64,000 bases of DNA from Solanum dulcamara (lineage: Eukaryota > Streptophyta > Magnoliopsida > Solanales > Solanaceae), in assembly GCF_947179165.1 (NCBI RefSeq), contig NC_077242.1, positions 47,385,097 to 47,449,096 of the forward strand, read 5' to 3'. Below, piece after piece: positions 23,147-34,565 of the stretch. Under the pieces are notes generated by a model. The model was given only the letters and a program-made list of their open reading frames with translations. It had not been told where the DNA came from and did no database searches. Both the position numbers and the translations under genes were made by a program. Within the stretch, counting starts at the first letter, position 1; each line of letters opens with the position of its first letter.

Positions 23147-24293
23147 GTCGATCTTTTAACTCTTGAAAACTTTTCTCACAAGATTCTGACCGTTGAAACT
23201 TCACTTTCTTTTAGTTCAACTTGGTCAAAGGTGAAAAAATTGTTGAAAAGCCTTCCATGAACCTTCTATAGCAACTGGCTAAACTAAAGAAACTCCTTAT
23301 ATCCAAAGGAGACAAAGGTCTAGGCCAATTCTTACTCGCCTCGATTTTCTTAGGATCAATCATAATCCCTTTACCAGACACAATATGACAAAGAAAAGCA
23401 ACCAAACTCTACCAAAATTCACACTTTCTAAACTGGGAAATCAATTGACAACCCCTAAGTACTTGCAACACAATTCTCAAGTGATCAACATGCTCGTCTT
23501 CACTTCAAGAGTAAACCAAAATACCATTAATAAACACAATCACGAACATGTCTAAGTATTTCTTGAACACCCTACTCATTGAGTCAATGAAGGTCGTGAG
23601 GGATTTGGTTTTCCCAAACAACATTACTAGAAATTTAAAATAGCCATAACTTGTTCGAAACACCATATTGGGAATCTCACACTCCCTTACCCTTAATTGG
23701 TGATAACCGAAACAAAGAATAATTTTAGAGAATTAGCTTGCCCCTTGCAATTTGTCAAATAAATTGTCTATCCTTGGAATTTTATACTTATTATTTATGG
23801 GTAATTTGTTCAATTGCTGGTAGTCAATACACATACGAAGCGAGCTATCCTTCTTTATAATAAACAAAACAGGAGCACCCCATAAAGATGTACTTGGTCT
23901 AATAAGACCCTTATCCAACAAATCTTTCAATTGATCCTTTAACTCTTTTAGTTTTGCTGAAGCCATTCGATAAGGAGGAATCGAAATAGATTGGGTATTG
24001 GAAAAAAGGGATATGCCAAAGTCAAGTTTCCTTTTGGGAGGAACACCTTGTAGATTCTCAAAAAACACATACAAGAACTCATTAACAATAAAGATCAACT
24101 CAAGAGTAGGGGCTTCAGAATTTGTGTCCCTAACCTGTCCAAGATGGTAGATGCAATCTTTGGAAATCATTTTCTTAGCTTTAAGGCATGAGATGAATTG
24201 ACCCCTAACTATGAAATTACTACCCTTCCATTCCAGGATCGGCTCATTAGGAAATTGAAACTTAACTACAAGTTCTACAATCAATAGAAGCAT
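23147..24293 (-). pseudogene. Element 2 reverse transcriptase and start of RNase H
   Basis: Minus-strand reading. The longest intact stretch (23733-24293) runs from the protease-RT linker ([19 protein letters not shown]) through [19 protein letters not shown] and [15 protein letters not shown] to [20 protein letters not shown] and [13 protein letters not shown]. After a stop the catalytic box reads FINGILVYS where FIDDILxYS is expected, so both Asp residues are gone. The connection domain SGKGIMIDPKKIEASKNWPR and SLASCYRRFMEGFS lies at 23211-23405. The reading runs into KDRLT at the solo LTR B boundary. It is catalytically dead. Confidence 0.93.
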
Positions 24294-24299
24294 ACATCC

Positions 24300-24640
24300 A
24301 TATATCTAATCCATACCATGGATAATATTGAAATCGGTCATATTAATATCTACTAGACCACATAAAGTAACTTTATGAAAACCTGAAATCAAACAATTTC
24401 TATAGACTCTTTTAGCCACAACTGACTCACCTACAAGAGTATAAACATAAAAAAGGCTCCAAAAACATTTTGGTGCTAACATCAAATCTCATAGCCACAT
24501 AAGGAGTAACAAAAGATAAATTGGAACTTGGATCAAGTATGGTATAAATATCCTAGTAAATGACCCGTAACATACCGATAACAACATCAAGAGTCTCCTC
24601 CACCTCTTGCCTAGCAGGAAGAGCATAAAATATATCATTG
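24300..24640 (-). pseudogene. Element 2 protease remnant
   Basis: Minus-strand reading LDPSSNLSFVTPYVAMRFDV is the aspartic protease core; the DSG/DTG triad is replaced by DPS. It continues VGESVVAKRVYRNC and then DFNIIHGMD, the counterpart of DFDVILGMDW. It is broken by stops and lies between gag and RT, as in all Ty3/gypsy elements. Confidence 0.82.
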
Positions 24641-24649
24641 CATTAACCA

Positions 24650-25690
24650 CCTTTTAGTTGAGCATAGGTACCTTGTTTCACTTGCCCTCCATGAGTAACT
24701 TGTCCTTAAGGATGACCTTCTTTACCTCTACATTCCATAACATAATGGTCCGGCTTGTCACATCTATAGCACATATTCCATATTGCTAGACATTTTCCTA
24801 TGTGATTATTCCCACACTTCTTGCATGTAGGGATAACTTGGACATTAGGAACTCCTCCTTGAGGCTTAGGGGTGGGTTCCTTATCCTTGTAAAACCTTGA
24901 AGTCAGAGAATTTGAAGAACCTTGACCAGAATACCTTTGGCAAAATTAAGGACCACCACCATTCCTGAACCTAGCATGAGAAAAATCACTACCATTGGTC
25001 CTTTCCCTTTTGTACTCCCTAGCTCTTTTCCTTTGCTTCTCATCCTGTATTTTCTCTGCATAAGTCATGAATATAGAGATATCCATTTCCTTAATCAACA
25101 TAGCCATCTTACACTCTTTGAACACTAAGTATGACACACCTAAAATAAACTTTCTCATACGAGCTCTAAGATCGACAACCATAAAAGGGGAATATTTAGA
25201 CAATTGGGTGAACTTGAGGATATACTCTTTCACACTCATGTTTCCTTGCTTGAGGTTAATGAACTCTTGTATCTTGGAATCCCTCAAATCCAATGGGAAA
25301 AAGCGATCAAGAAACACTTCTTTGAATTCATCCCAATTCACGGGACTTGCCTCTCTAGGGCTCTCACGCTTTTATTGATCAAACTATATTCTAGCAATAC
25401 CCTTAAATTGGTAAGTAGCCAACTCCGCCCTCTCAACCAAGCTAACTTCATTATCTCCATAATCTTATGAATACTCTAAACAAATTCTTGTTGATCATCA
25501 TCCACCTTAGAACTTTGAAACTCCGAATGATTCATCCTCATAAAGTCACAGGCCTTTGTCACCTCCATACCCATATTTGGGTTCACAGGAGAAGGAACCT
25601 CATAGTTTTCTTCTGCCGTCATAGCATGAGCAAGCACTAGGAAGGCCGTTCAGAACTCAATATAAAAGACTTATTTATTTAAGGGATCAT
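24650..25690 (-). pseudogene. Element 2 gag with CCHC zinc knuckle
   Basis: Minus-strand reading. The capsid-like core at 24946-25341 (131 codons open) contains NWDEFKEVFLDRFFPLDL, QEFINLKQGNMSVKEYILKF and AMLIKEMDISIFMTYAEKIQ, conserved Ty3/gypsy gag blocks. Downstream, near 24731-24772, is CYRCDKPDHYVMEC, an intact CX2CX4HX4C nucleic-acid-binding knuckle. Upstream, fragments such as LVLAHAMTAEENYEVPSPVN at about 25570-25690 are the gag amino end, out of frame with the core. The gene is interrupted by stops; no start codon is assigned. Confidence 0.9.
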
Positions 25691-25949
25691 TTGGATCTTG
25701 GTGCTTCTCCCCAACTTTCCTTCATACAAGAGCACTCCATGGAGGAATTTTATGAATATCTCAAAGAACATTCTTTAGAAGGGAAAGACTTAGAATCACT
25801 CCATCCCACGAACTAGATCATGGAAGAAGTGAGATTTTCCTAAGATGCCTCATAGTGTCCTATTCATAGATGTGGGGTGCTTCACATCCATGAACAAGAC
25901 TCTGCTCGATGCAGCATGTTAGACTTCCTAGGACACTCTTAAACCTTGT

Positions 25950-25961
25950 GCTTTGATACTA
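25950..25961 (-). promoter_or_regulatory. Degenerate primer-binding site of element 2
   Basis: The minus strand reads TAGTATCAAAGC, two changes from TGGTATCAGAGC, four bases inside the 5' LTR end. This confirms the minus orientation and initiator-Met tRNA priming. Confidence 0.75.
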
Positions 25962-25965
25962 AATT

Positions 25966-27020
25966 TATCACACCCTAAGCTAGATCCTAGGAGTGACACA
26001 ATGATAAAATATCTGAGGGATACCGAATAAGAAATCTTAGCATATATTTCACTCAAAAGGTCAAGTAAAATATATGAAATCAAAAGCGAAATAATATGCT
26101 CAATTATAAAAGTCTAGAAATTAATATAAGAAAGAAGGCTAAGTCATATGTTCGAACTCAGACTACATCAATACTAAGTCTAAACATGCCTCTATATACT
26201 AGACGGGGTCTTAGGATAAGATCTTAGCTCACCTTAATATCAAAGGAGTAAAAAATAATAACATGAAAGAAATTTTCATCCTCGATGAATGAGGATTCTT
26301 CAAACAACTTGGAAACATAGAAATCTCTAGGCACACATAGAATGCATTATATGATCGTCCGTCTCTACATTATGATATAATATAGGCAATATGTGTTAGT
26401 ACATAGAAACTACTAAGTATGTAAGGTATGCATGAATAATGAAATAAGGTATAAGAAATATGGACACATGATGCATGACCAATGTAATGAAAAACATGAA
26501 CAAGTCTTAAAAGCATTTGAAATCATGTGGTCAATGTATCAAGAACGTCATTGTAAAGCTTCATTTCATATAACTTATATGGGATTTTAACCAACATTAA
26601 GAATATGCGAGTTATAACATGGAATCTGATGTAACTCTCACATTGAGAAGAGAGAGGCTACTTGCTAAGGTAGACTCAGCGAGAACGTCATGGACATCAT
26701 AAGCTATACTTGGATTTGTCAAACTCCCTGCGACTTATCTTATTGAGTCATAACAAAAGTACCAAGTTTTGTTATTTTTCAAAAATCATATATTGACTTT
26801 ACGACTCATTTTTGTGAGTCATAACAAATCCTTGGAGTCATTAACTGGGTAGACTCATCCCACACTTAGTCAAATTTTCCTTCCTCAACATCTATCCTAC
26901 GAATCCATCCAATGATTCATGGAATCCTCTACGAGTCATAGGTCAACTTGTTTGAACTGGCACAGTCTAGAAATCCTCCAACTTCACTCATTTTGACCTT
27001 TTAACTTCTGGGGTCTTACA
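25966..27020 (-). repeat. 5' LTR of element 2 (internally deleted)
   Basis: On the minus strand it begins TGTAAGACCCC (27020) and ends GGGTGTGATA (25966). It is 1055 bp, against about 2.1 kb expected: a block of about 1.1 kb present in the 3' LTR is missing near 26725. Motifs such as ACCTTAGCAAGTAGCC are shared with the element 4 LTR, placing both in family B. Confidence 0.85.
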
Positions 27021-27039
27021 TTCCCTCTTACATACGGTA

Positions 27040-28130
27040 TATTTTCTTAGGAGCCAATAACACTTTGTCGGTTAATATAGCTATAAATCTAGATGAAAGT
27101 AAAGGATGAGGAATTGAAATTTGTGTTGAGGAATTTGAAGAGGGCCATTGGATGCTCCATTACTAATATTATTAGAATTTCACAAGGCATATGCTCTCAG
27201 AAAATCCAACTCATGCTGGTCTATAAGCCAATATTAAACACAAAAGTAGACTAAATACACCATGAAAGAGGTTCCAAGAAAGAGATCATCATGTGGTTTT
27301 ATGTTGGCGTGGTTTATCCTATTGCAAAAAGCAAGTAGATTAGCCCAAATTAATGTGTGTCGAAGAAAGGAGGAATTATTGTGGTTCCAAATATGTAGAA
27401 TGAGTTTATTAGATGAGGCCAGCCACAAGAGTTTGCATGGACTTTAGAAAGATGAATGCGTGTACATAAAAAAGTCACTTCCTAATGCCATTCATGGATC
27501 ATATATTAGACCATCTTGCTGGAAAAAGAATGGTATTGTTTTTTGATCGTTATTCTCATTATAATCAAATATCAAATACATCTAAAGAACAATAGAATAC
27601 CACTTTCACCTATTTATATGAGACGTTTGCATTCAAGTGGATGTCATTTGGATTATGTAAGACGTCAACAAATTTCAACATTGTATGATGTCCATATTCT
27701 CAGACATGGTGGAAGATACAATTAGGTATTCATGAATGACTTTTCTATTGTAGGTGACTCTTTCGATGATTATTTGGTCGGTTTGAGTGATATGCTAAAA
27801 CCATGTGAAGAATGCAATTTGGTGCTTAATGAGGAGAAGTTCCACTTTATGGTAAAAAATGTTATAGTTCTTGGCCATTGGATATCTAGGAAAGGTATTG
27901 AGGTTGACAAAAAAAAGATTGAGGTGATAAAGAAATTTCCCCTACCCATCTCTGTGAAGGGTGCGTATAGTTTTTTAGGACATGGTACCTTCTATCACAA
28001 ATTCATGTAAGACTTATCTAAAATTTCTCACCAATTGTGCAAATTTCTAAAAAAGGAGATGAAGTTTGTTTTGATGAAGCATGTATGAGGGTGTTTGAGG
28101 GCTTGAAGTAAAATCTTATCTCTACTCCGA
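27040..28130 (+). pseudogene. Athila-type reverse transcriptase remnant
   Basis: FLGANNTL at the start corresponds to the FLGANxTLPVI motif before RT. Then come FKRAIG-like text, a LAGKRMVLFFD-like region near 27510-27545 and, in the clean open frame 27732-28010, MNDFSIVGDSFDDYLVGL, ECNLVLNEEKFHFMV, VLGHWISRKGIEVDKKKIEV and GAYSFLGHGTFYHKFM. The catalytic FMDD box reads FMND, so the first aspartate is lost. The fingers region is fragmented by frameshifts and by some lost sequence. Confidence 0.88.
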
Positions 28131-28500
28131 CCATTATTACATTATACTGGACCCAATCGTTTGAGGTTATATGTAGTTCTAGTGGAGTGGCATTGGGAAT
28201 AGTGAGAAGATACAACATACACCCTGTATACTATGCCATCAAATATCTAAATATTGCCTAGTGGAAATATATGGTTACTAAACAGGAGTTTCTTGAAGTG
28301 GTTTTTCCCTTTGAGAAATTAAGATCTTAGTTTCTTTGCACCAAGGTCAATGTGCACACTAATCATGCAACACTTGGGTACCTTATGGCCAAAAAAGATT
28401 CTAAGCGAAGATTAATTTGATGGGTGTTGCTAAGAAAGAATTGAACTTTTAGTTTAAAGACCAAAAGGGCACTGAAATAAGGTAGCTAGTCTATTGTCTA
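28131..28500 (+). pseudogene. Athila-type RNase H remnant
   Basis: The reading ITLYWTQSFEVICSSSGVAL, then VVFPFEKLRS and KVNVHTNHATLGYLMAKKDS, corresponds to Athila RNase H. The TDHAA aspartate is Asn. It includes in-frame stops and passes directly into the integrase linker. Confidence 0.8.
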
Positions 28501-29890
28501 GGCTGGAGGAAAAAGCAATTCTTTATTTAGTAGATAGGGTTGAGATTGATGATACAATCCCAAATGAGAAAGTATTGGATGCATCACAAGATTTGATTCT
28601 TCGAATCACAGAATTCACTAATTATTTGGTGAGTGATGTGGTACCTTATGATTTGTCTTTCCACTGGCCTAAAAAGTTTATGTCGGATCTATGGAAGCTT
28701 TTCTAGTAGGAACCATACTTGTTTCATGTCTATTTTTATGGAATTATTCGTTTCTTCATACTTGAGGTGGAGATGATGAGAATATTCAAAGCATCCCATT
28801 CTTTTCCGATTACATGTCATTATTGTGGTATCTAAATCGCCCATAAAATTCTGCAATATGGTTACTATTGGCCAACTATTAACTAAGACGCTCATGATTT
28901 TTCAAGGTCCTATGATTGTTTTTAGAGAGAAGTGGTATTTTAAGAAAGCATGAGCTCCTCATCGCTCTAATTCTGGCGATCGAACTATTTGTTATGTCGG
29001 GCATTGAATTCATGGGCCCCTTTGTGAGTTATAATAGGATGAAGTATATACTTTTTGCTTTTGACTATATGCCCAAGGTAGTGGAGGTTTTTTCTATTAC
29101 CAATAATAAAGGAAAAAGTTCCATCATATTCTTGAAGGGAAATGTCTTCTCCAGATATGGTATAGAACGAGCAATTATTAGTGATGGATGTTAACACTTT
29201 TCCAACAGGTTGTTTTGTGCTCTACTTGAGAAATATGGAGTGAGACACAGTATGGTGACACCCTCAAAACTGCAATCTAGTGGAGAAGTCGATGTTTCAA
29301 ACCTCGAGATAAAAACAATCCTTGCAAAGATTGTGAAAGCTAACCGAACAGGTTGGTCTAGGAAGTTGGATAATAACTTATTGGCATATCAGACTACATT
29401 CAAGACCTCTATAGGTTTCTTTCTATAACATCTTGTGTTTCGAAAGTCTAGTCACCTGCTTGTAGATCCTGAGCACAAAGCCATGTGGGCGCTTACGAAG
29501 CTTAATCTGGATTGAGGAGATGCATCTAATCAGTGGTTGAGTCAATTGAATAAGATGGATGCATTTCAGCTAAAAGCATATGAAAGATCAACCTTGTACA
29601 AGGAGGGGATTTAAATATACCATGACCAGAAGATTGAAAAGAGAGATTTCGTATATGGTGATTTGGTTCATTTGTTCAACTCAAGACTTCGCTTGTTTCT
29701 TGGCAAGCTGCATTCAATGTGGTTAGGACTGTTTTGTGTGGTGCAAGTGTTCTCACATGAAATTATTGATATTGAAAATCATGAAGTTCAGCGGTTCAAG
29801 TAAAATGGCCCAAGAGTGAAAACGTACATTGAAACTTCAGATGAGGTGAACGAAGTCAAAATTTTGGCACTTGGTGAAATTTGATTAATC
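28494..29890 (+). pseudogene. Athila-type integrase remnant
   Basis: The linker SRLEEKAILYLVDRVEIDD is followed by a degraded zinc domain. The core has GIEFMGPF where GIDFMGPF is expected (first Asp to Glu), RYGIERAIISDGC (second Asp kept) and SSGEVDVSNLEIK (Glu to Asp). LAYQTTFKTSIGF and later KAMWALTKLNLD-like and LVHLFNSRLRLFLGKLHSMW stretches mark the C-terminal end. The frame shifts near 29195, 29430 and 29610. It is not functional. Confidence 0.88.
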
Positions 29891-29898
29891 AAGGAGCC

Positions 29899-30111
29899 CA
29901 CGTCGTGCTGCAAAGTTAAATCAGGCACTGCATGAGAGGCAACCCATGAGGAAAATTTATAATGTTTTGAGTAGTAAACTGAACTACGTCATGCCACAAC
30001 ATTAAATAAGGCGCTACATGAGAGGCGACCCATGAGGTAATTTGGATAAGTCTGAGTAACCATAGAACCTACATCTTACAAAATCAAGTGCTACTTGAGA
30101 GGCAACCAAAT
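29899..30111 (+). repeat. Three-copy repeat downstream of Athila pol
   Basis: A block of about 50 bp ending GAGAGGCAACCCATGAGG recurs at 29899-29951, 29985-30037 and 30067-30111 (last copy shorter), spaced about 85 bp. Similar 'GAGGCAACCC' text follows pol in Athila-like elements of related plants (from memory, not checked). Confidence 0.75.
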
Positions 30112-31446
30112 ATAATTTTTATTCTTAAATTTTATTTTTTGGGTAAGATTTTTTTTTGGAGTATGCAAAGGTTGTTTATGGAATATGTGGAAGTAGGCTC
30201 TGAAAAGCTAAGTAAGGTTAGATTTCACTAGTGGGTTCTAAGGGTCACAGTTCAATCCACAGCTCATGGAACTCAGACAAAAATCCAAGATGCAGATCAT
30301 TTTATATGGGCCCCATTTATGAGTCATATTTACTTTTATGGATCATAGATGATGCTCATAGAAATTTGATGAAATTAACCACCAGCAAGGTTAGATCTAC
30401 GAATGCTCTTTACGTGCTGTAAATTGAAACACAACTCTGTACAATGTGTTCATAGATCTCATGTACATTTTTCATATTTTGAAGCCTCACTACTAGATCT
30501 ATGAGCCCACTTTATGACCCATAAAATCTGCCCTTGATCATAGATTGGTTTCCTGAATCTCAGTTCAAAATAAACAAACTTGACCTAACTACAATATTCT
30601 TTTGTTTAAAATCACGCGAATTCAATTTCTTCCCACTTTCTCCCTATATTTTCATTTCTCCCACAACCATATCATCATATCTATAATATTTTCCATCACA
30701 AATCTCATCAATTTTATCCTAACTTGGTTATCAAGTTGGCACATTCATGAAGAACAAAACAATCATGGGTCAATTAGATTTTTATGAAGAAATTGGTTTG
30801 AAAATCAAGTTTAATCACTCACAAATCTCCTAATTCCCATCAAGGTGAGCCTCAAAATCCACTTGTTCTTATAATTGGATAGATTTACTAAACCTAGGAT
30901 TTTTATTTTTGTTAAATGGATTATTAACGCCCCTTGGAAGGATACGATGTGAGTGAAATACTTATTTGTTAATTAAATTGTCATTGATATAGTTTTTATG
31001 GTGTTGAAATGGTTTATGTAAGAGATAACACTATGTTATTGGGTACATAGTATTCACGAAGGTCTTGATCTTGAAATAGCTGAAGATTCTAGTGTTTGAT
31101 CTTGACTTACCTGAAATGTATGAGTACCATCTATAAGTCTTAGATTCATTTATGGACCGTAGATGGTGCTCGTATTTTAAATTTGTGAAACCTAAAGTGT
31201 TAAATCTTCAAACAATAAGACCATTACAAGTCATAGATAAATTTACGAATAGGAAATGGTGCTCGTAGTTCAAAATCCTGAAAGTTTAATCTTGGAACTG
31301 TATTCATGAGAGGTATTTACAGACCGTGGTTCATTCCATGTGTCTCAAAAATTCCTTGTAGAATCAATTCTTTGGAAAACACAAAAAAAATTAAGCTTTC
31401 CTTTTAGTTTTACTACCAGCGCACTAATGTTCTTTCGACAGGTACT
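30112..31446 (+). other. Non-coding Athila tail
   Basis: There is no supported gene. The stretch is AT-rich with several short palindromic phrases of the 'TATGGATCATAGATG / TACAGACCGTGG' type at 30240-30540 and 31130-31330. Near its end TTCTTTCGACAG, just before GTACTATGCC, has the form of a 3' splice site preceding a third ORF. Confidence 0.5.
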
Positions 31447-33180
31447 ATGCCTTCCAAATAAACTAAAAAGCGTAGGGGGTGGGGGAATGAGAATATAATC
31501 CACATGGAGGGCCATGGCTCAAGATTTCCATTGCCGACTTCAAGATCAGCCCATTGATGATGAAAAAAGTTGGTTTGAAGAGAATTATAAGGTTATTCAT
31601 ACTTGAACATCAAGCCTCGAGCCATGAGAAACAGCATGAGGAAAATCACACCTAGAATCGAGCTAATTTAGGTTACCTCACCTGGTAATACTCCTCCACC
31701 TCATACCTTTACCCAGTATGAAGAAGGAGAGGAATCATCACCATAGGACAGTAGTGAAGGCATATTGGGAATAGTGGCAGGCTCGGGCAATGGTCAGTTT
31801 GAGGCTAGAAAACAGAGTTGTTTAGATACACTAATCGAGCAATTAATGAGGAGGTGGGTCTAATATTCTAGAGCTCGAGAGGTGAGGAGATGGTTTGTTA
31901 TACACTTGTGATATATATATATATATATACTTAGGATGCTTTCATATCTAACAAGGGCATACTCAAGAGGAGCATATTTGAGGAGCCACAAATCTAGAGC
32001 AGCGATTCCTAATATTCAAGCTACTTTCACATGATATCAATTTGGATGGATGCTGAGCCTTTTAGTATCTATAATATGACTATACTGAGGGAATTCTATG
32101 CTTTATATGCCTCTATAGTTGGATAGAACAAGACAGAGAGAGCCAAGGACATTGTTCAGCCTCTGCTTAATAGTATATTTGTTTGTGGGGCATCCATTGA
32201 CATTTCTGAGTGCATGATCCAGCGTCTCTTATATGGGACAAATTATAAGTTCCCTACAGTTATATCTAAGTTTGATTATCATATAAAAATGGTAAGGGAC
32301 AAGAAAATGATAAAGGATTGGGCGCAAATGGCCAATATATTTAGATGGGTTGCTAGTTACATCATCAAGAGGGGTAAGGATGCTGACCAAGTGACCGACT
32401 CAACTCCGATTAATAAAGCCTCACTAAATTTTATGAGGTTCTTTTTATGGGAATTTATGTGCTCTTAGCTTATTCCTACCTTGGCAGATATAATATTTAC
32501 ATCTCGGCAGTGCTAATGGCGACCATCATTATGGGTTATGACATCAATATCTTGTGCTATATCATTGAAAAGATCCATGAGAGTGTTTTTAGAGATAGAA
32601 AAAACATCCCTTTCCCATGCTTGATTTAGAGACAATACAGGGATTTAAGAGTCCAGATTATACAAGTGTTGACCACTCTATTGAGGTGACCCCTCGATTA
32701 AGGTGACTTATACATATTATATAAGGATGGTTAAGGATAAGATTAATCCTGCTTCGTAGAGATAAGCTCCCCATCCATAGGTTCAACTACTTCATTTATT
32801 TCAGAGGCTGTATGTAGAGACAAGTGTTGAGGGTCCTATTCCAAAGATGAATAATGCTATAGAGGGGCCTACAGTTACTGCCACTATATATTCTAAATTA
32901 TCCATCGCTATCCTTACTCGAGTCCCACATCCTCACTCTTTTAGGCATGGTCATCATCACTGTTGAGTTCATCGATAAGTTAGTATAGGTTTTGATACAA
33001 ATTGAGATATAGTTGTATTTGTTGATATAATAGGTGTGATCATAGGTGAGGACCTCTATTATCTCTACTGAGGAGAGAGTAACACCAAGATCCAGACAGT
33101 GACTGATAGAGTGGCCTATGAGTTTCATAGGTTGATTGATACTTTTAAGAATCATTTTCTTGAGCAACTTTGATATATGC
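31447..33180 (+). pseudogene. Third-ORF remnant, 'putative plant transposon protein'-like
   Basis: A candidate start ATGCCTTCCAAA (31447) is followed by stops. An acidic stretch reading TQYEEGEESSP lies near 31710. Better preserved segments are WMDAEPFSIYNMTILREFYA (about 32050), a frame open for 84 codons at 32214-32468 (IQRLLYGTNYKFP, FDYHIKMVRDKKMIKDWAQM, FRWVASYII) and, at 32447-32629, NIYISAVLMATIIMGYDINI with EKIHESVFRDRKNIPFPCLI. This order (REFYA, D-I-S, F-Y-G, late FPCLI) resembles a domain common in Solanaceae repeat annotations as 'putative plant transposon protein'. It sits where Athila elements carry an env-like ORF. Its function is unknown. Confidence 0.6.
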
Positions 33181-34565
33181 AAAGACTAGCCTAGCATGAA
33201 CTATATTCAAAGGTGGCACAATTTATATCATAGATTACTTCTCTATCCATCACACATGCACCGATCACTCATCCTTCTCCATGATTATATCAAAGGCTTC
33301 TCCAATTATCGTGGGCCTATTTGCTGAGGAGGAGATCACATTAGATAGTAGGAAGTAGGTTCATAGTATGTATTCCATGACTCAGATAACGGGCTTGAGA
33401 GGCCGTAGAAGAGGGAGCAATGAGAGATTGAGATTGCCACTCAATAGTCCTTAGAGGACCAAAGACTTAGAGAAGATAGGTACCGATTGTAAGCTGTCAG
33501 TGCATCCATGAGTTTTGAACTAGGTTCTATAAGGTCTACCCTTCTTGAGTTTGAGATACCATGTGATACCACGGGTCCCATACCTTTAGGCCTAGTTACT
33601 TCATCAACGAACTACTACATGTAAGTGCCACATGTATGCCTTCACCTCTTATTTTGTTATTCTTTTGTGTGCACTAGGGATAATACATATCTCTGGTTGA
33701 TGGGGTGGAGGTAGTCTATATGTTTTCAAAGAGTATTTGGGTGAAGTTTGAGTAGCCAGGATATTTGTCCTTGGGGTTTTCTTGCAGTATTGTTTCCTAT
33801 AGAACCTTTATTTTTTTGAACCAGCATGTTTAGGATGTGTTGTAATTGTGAAAGAAAAATAGGAACAATCTATGGAATGAATGACACATTTTGATTTGAA
33901 ATGGATAAAAATTAGATCTCTTCGAGTTTTGATGCTGTGTTTTGCTGTTTTGATAGTGTGAATATGTTGGATCTTTGCATGACATGCTGTTTATTGATGT
34001 GATAAGTGTGGCTTAAACTAGGGAATGGACCGAATAGTTAGTTGTTCATAGTGAGGCTCTTTTCCATATGTCAGTGAGATATATTTGCATTATTCCTACT
34101 TTGTGTGTCAATTCAGAACATGCCCCATAAGTCTCACCTATAGGATTGTTGGTTAGAAAAGAATCATAGGCAATTTTGAATTCAACCCACTTAGCCTAAA
34201 TGATCGACCAATTGAAAATGGTTATCCCTCGATCTATGATTTTGATAATAAGTAGATCCTTTTTGTTGTATTACCCTATTAACGTTCTTGATTTTTCATA
34301 TTAACCTTTATTTTGGCTCTGTTCCTTCTTTAGACATTGTGCATCTCAACTCAAGCAAAATTCCTAAGTTGAGGGTGGCTACTATAGAGGAAAATGACAT
34401 AAATGGGGTATAAAAATATTAGGTTAATGCGATGAAGGGAAACAAAAAGGTGTTGTAGGCATTTGTAAAATATATTAAAAAAAGAAATTGTGTTAGAAAT
34501 AATTGCCACACCCGATAGTTAAAGTAAAAAGAATAAAGAAAGGGAAATGAGGGAGAATAAATATT
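33181..34565 (+). other. 3' non-coding tail of the Athila-type element
   Basis: No coding potential is seen. The text CTAAGTTGAGGGTGGCTACT near 34360 and the following A-rich stretch resemble the conserved region ahead of Athila 3' LTRs. It stops at the first base of the element 3 LTR, so the Athila 3' LTR is not adjacent. Confidence 0.55.

Larger units (their letters stand above)
12451..27020 (-). mobile_element. Element 2: nested, decayed Tekay/Del-type chromovirus (family B)
   Basis: This minus-strand Ty3/gypsy element contains, from high to low coordinate: 5' LTR, primer-binding site, gag with a CCHC knuckle, protease, RT, RNase H, integrase, chromodomain-like tail and a 3' LTR. After subtracting two solo LTRs (A and B), element 2 accounts for roughly 7.6 kb. 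Its 3' LTR is cut at 12451 by element 0. The coding sequence is full of stops and the RT active site is lost. The C-terminal pattern ATWEAEADMMTHYPNLF supports a chromodomain-bearing Tekay/Del lineage (inference from family knowledge). Confidence 0.9.
27021..34565 (+). mobile_element. 5'-truncated Athila-type Ty3/gypsy element
   Basis: It begins abruptly within RT (FLGANNTL motif) at the element 2 boundary and continues through RNase H, integrase, a repeat-bearing non-coding zone and a third ORF remnant, ending at the element 3 LTR at 34566. The pol motifs are of the Athila/Tat type rather than chromovirus: MNDFSIVGDSFDDYL, VIVLGHWISRKGIEVDK, LAYQTTFKTSIGF. An Athila-like LTR end at 47353-47926 might belong to the same copy. 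It is strongly decayed. Confidence 0.85.

Noticed and set aside
25067..25470. Plus-strand frames of 103 and 88 codons
   Set aside because: They are mirror frames of the element 2 gag on the minus strand.
27262..27447. Independent small plus-strand gene (61 codons)
   Set aside because: The frame reads as the decayed start of Athila RT, continuous with clear RT blocks downstream.
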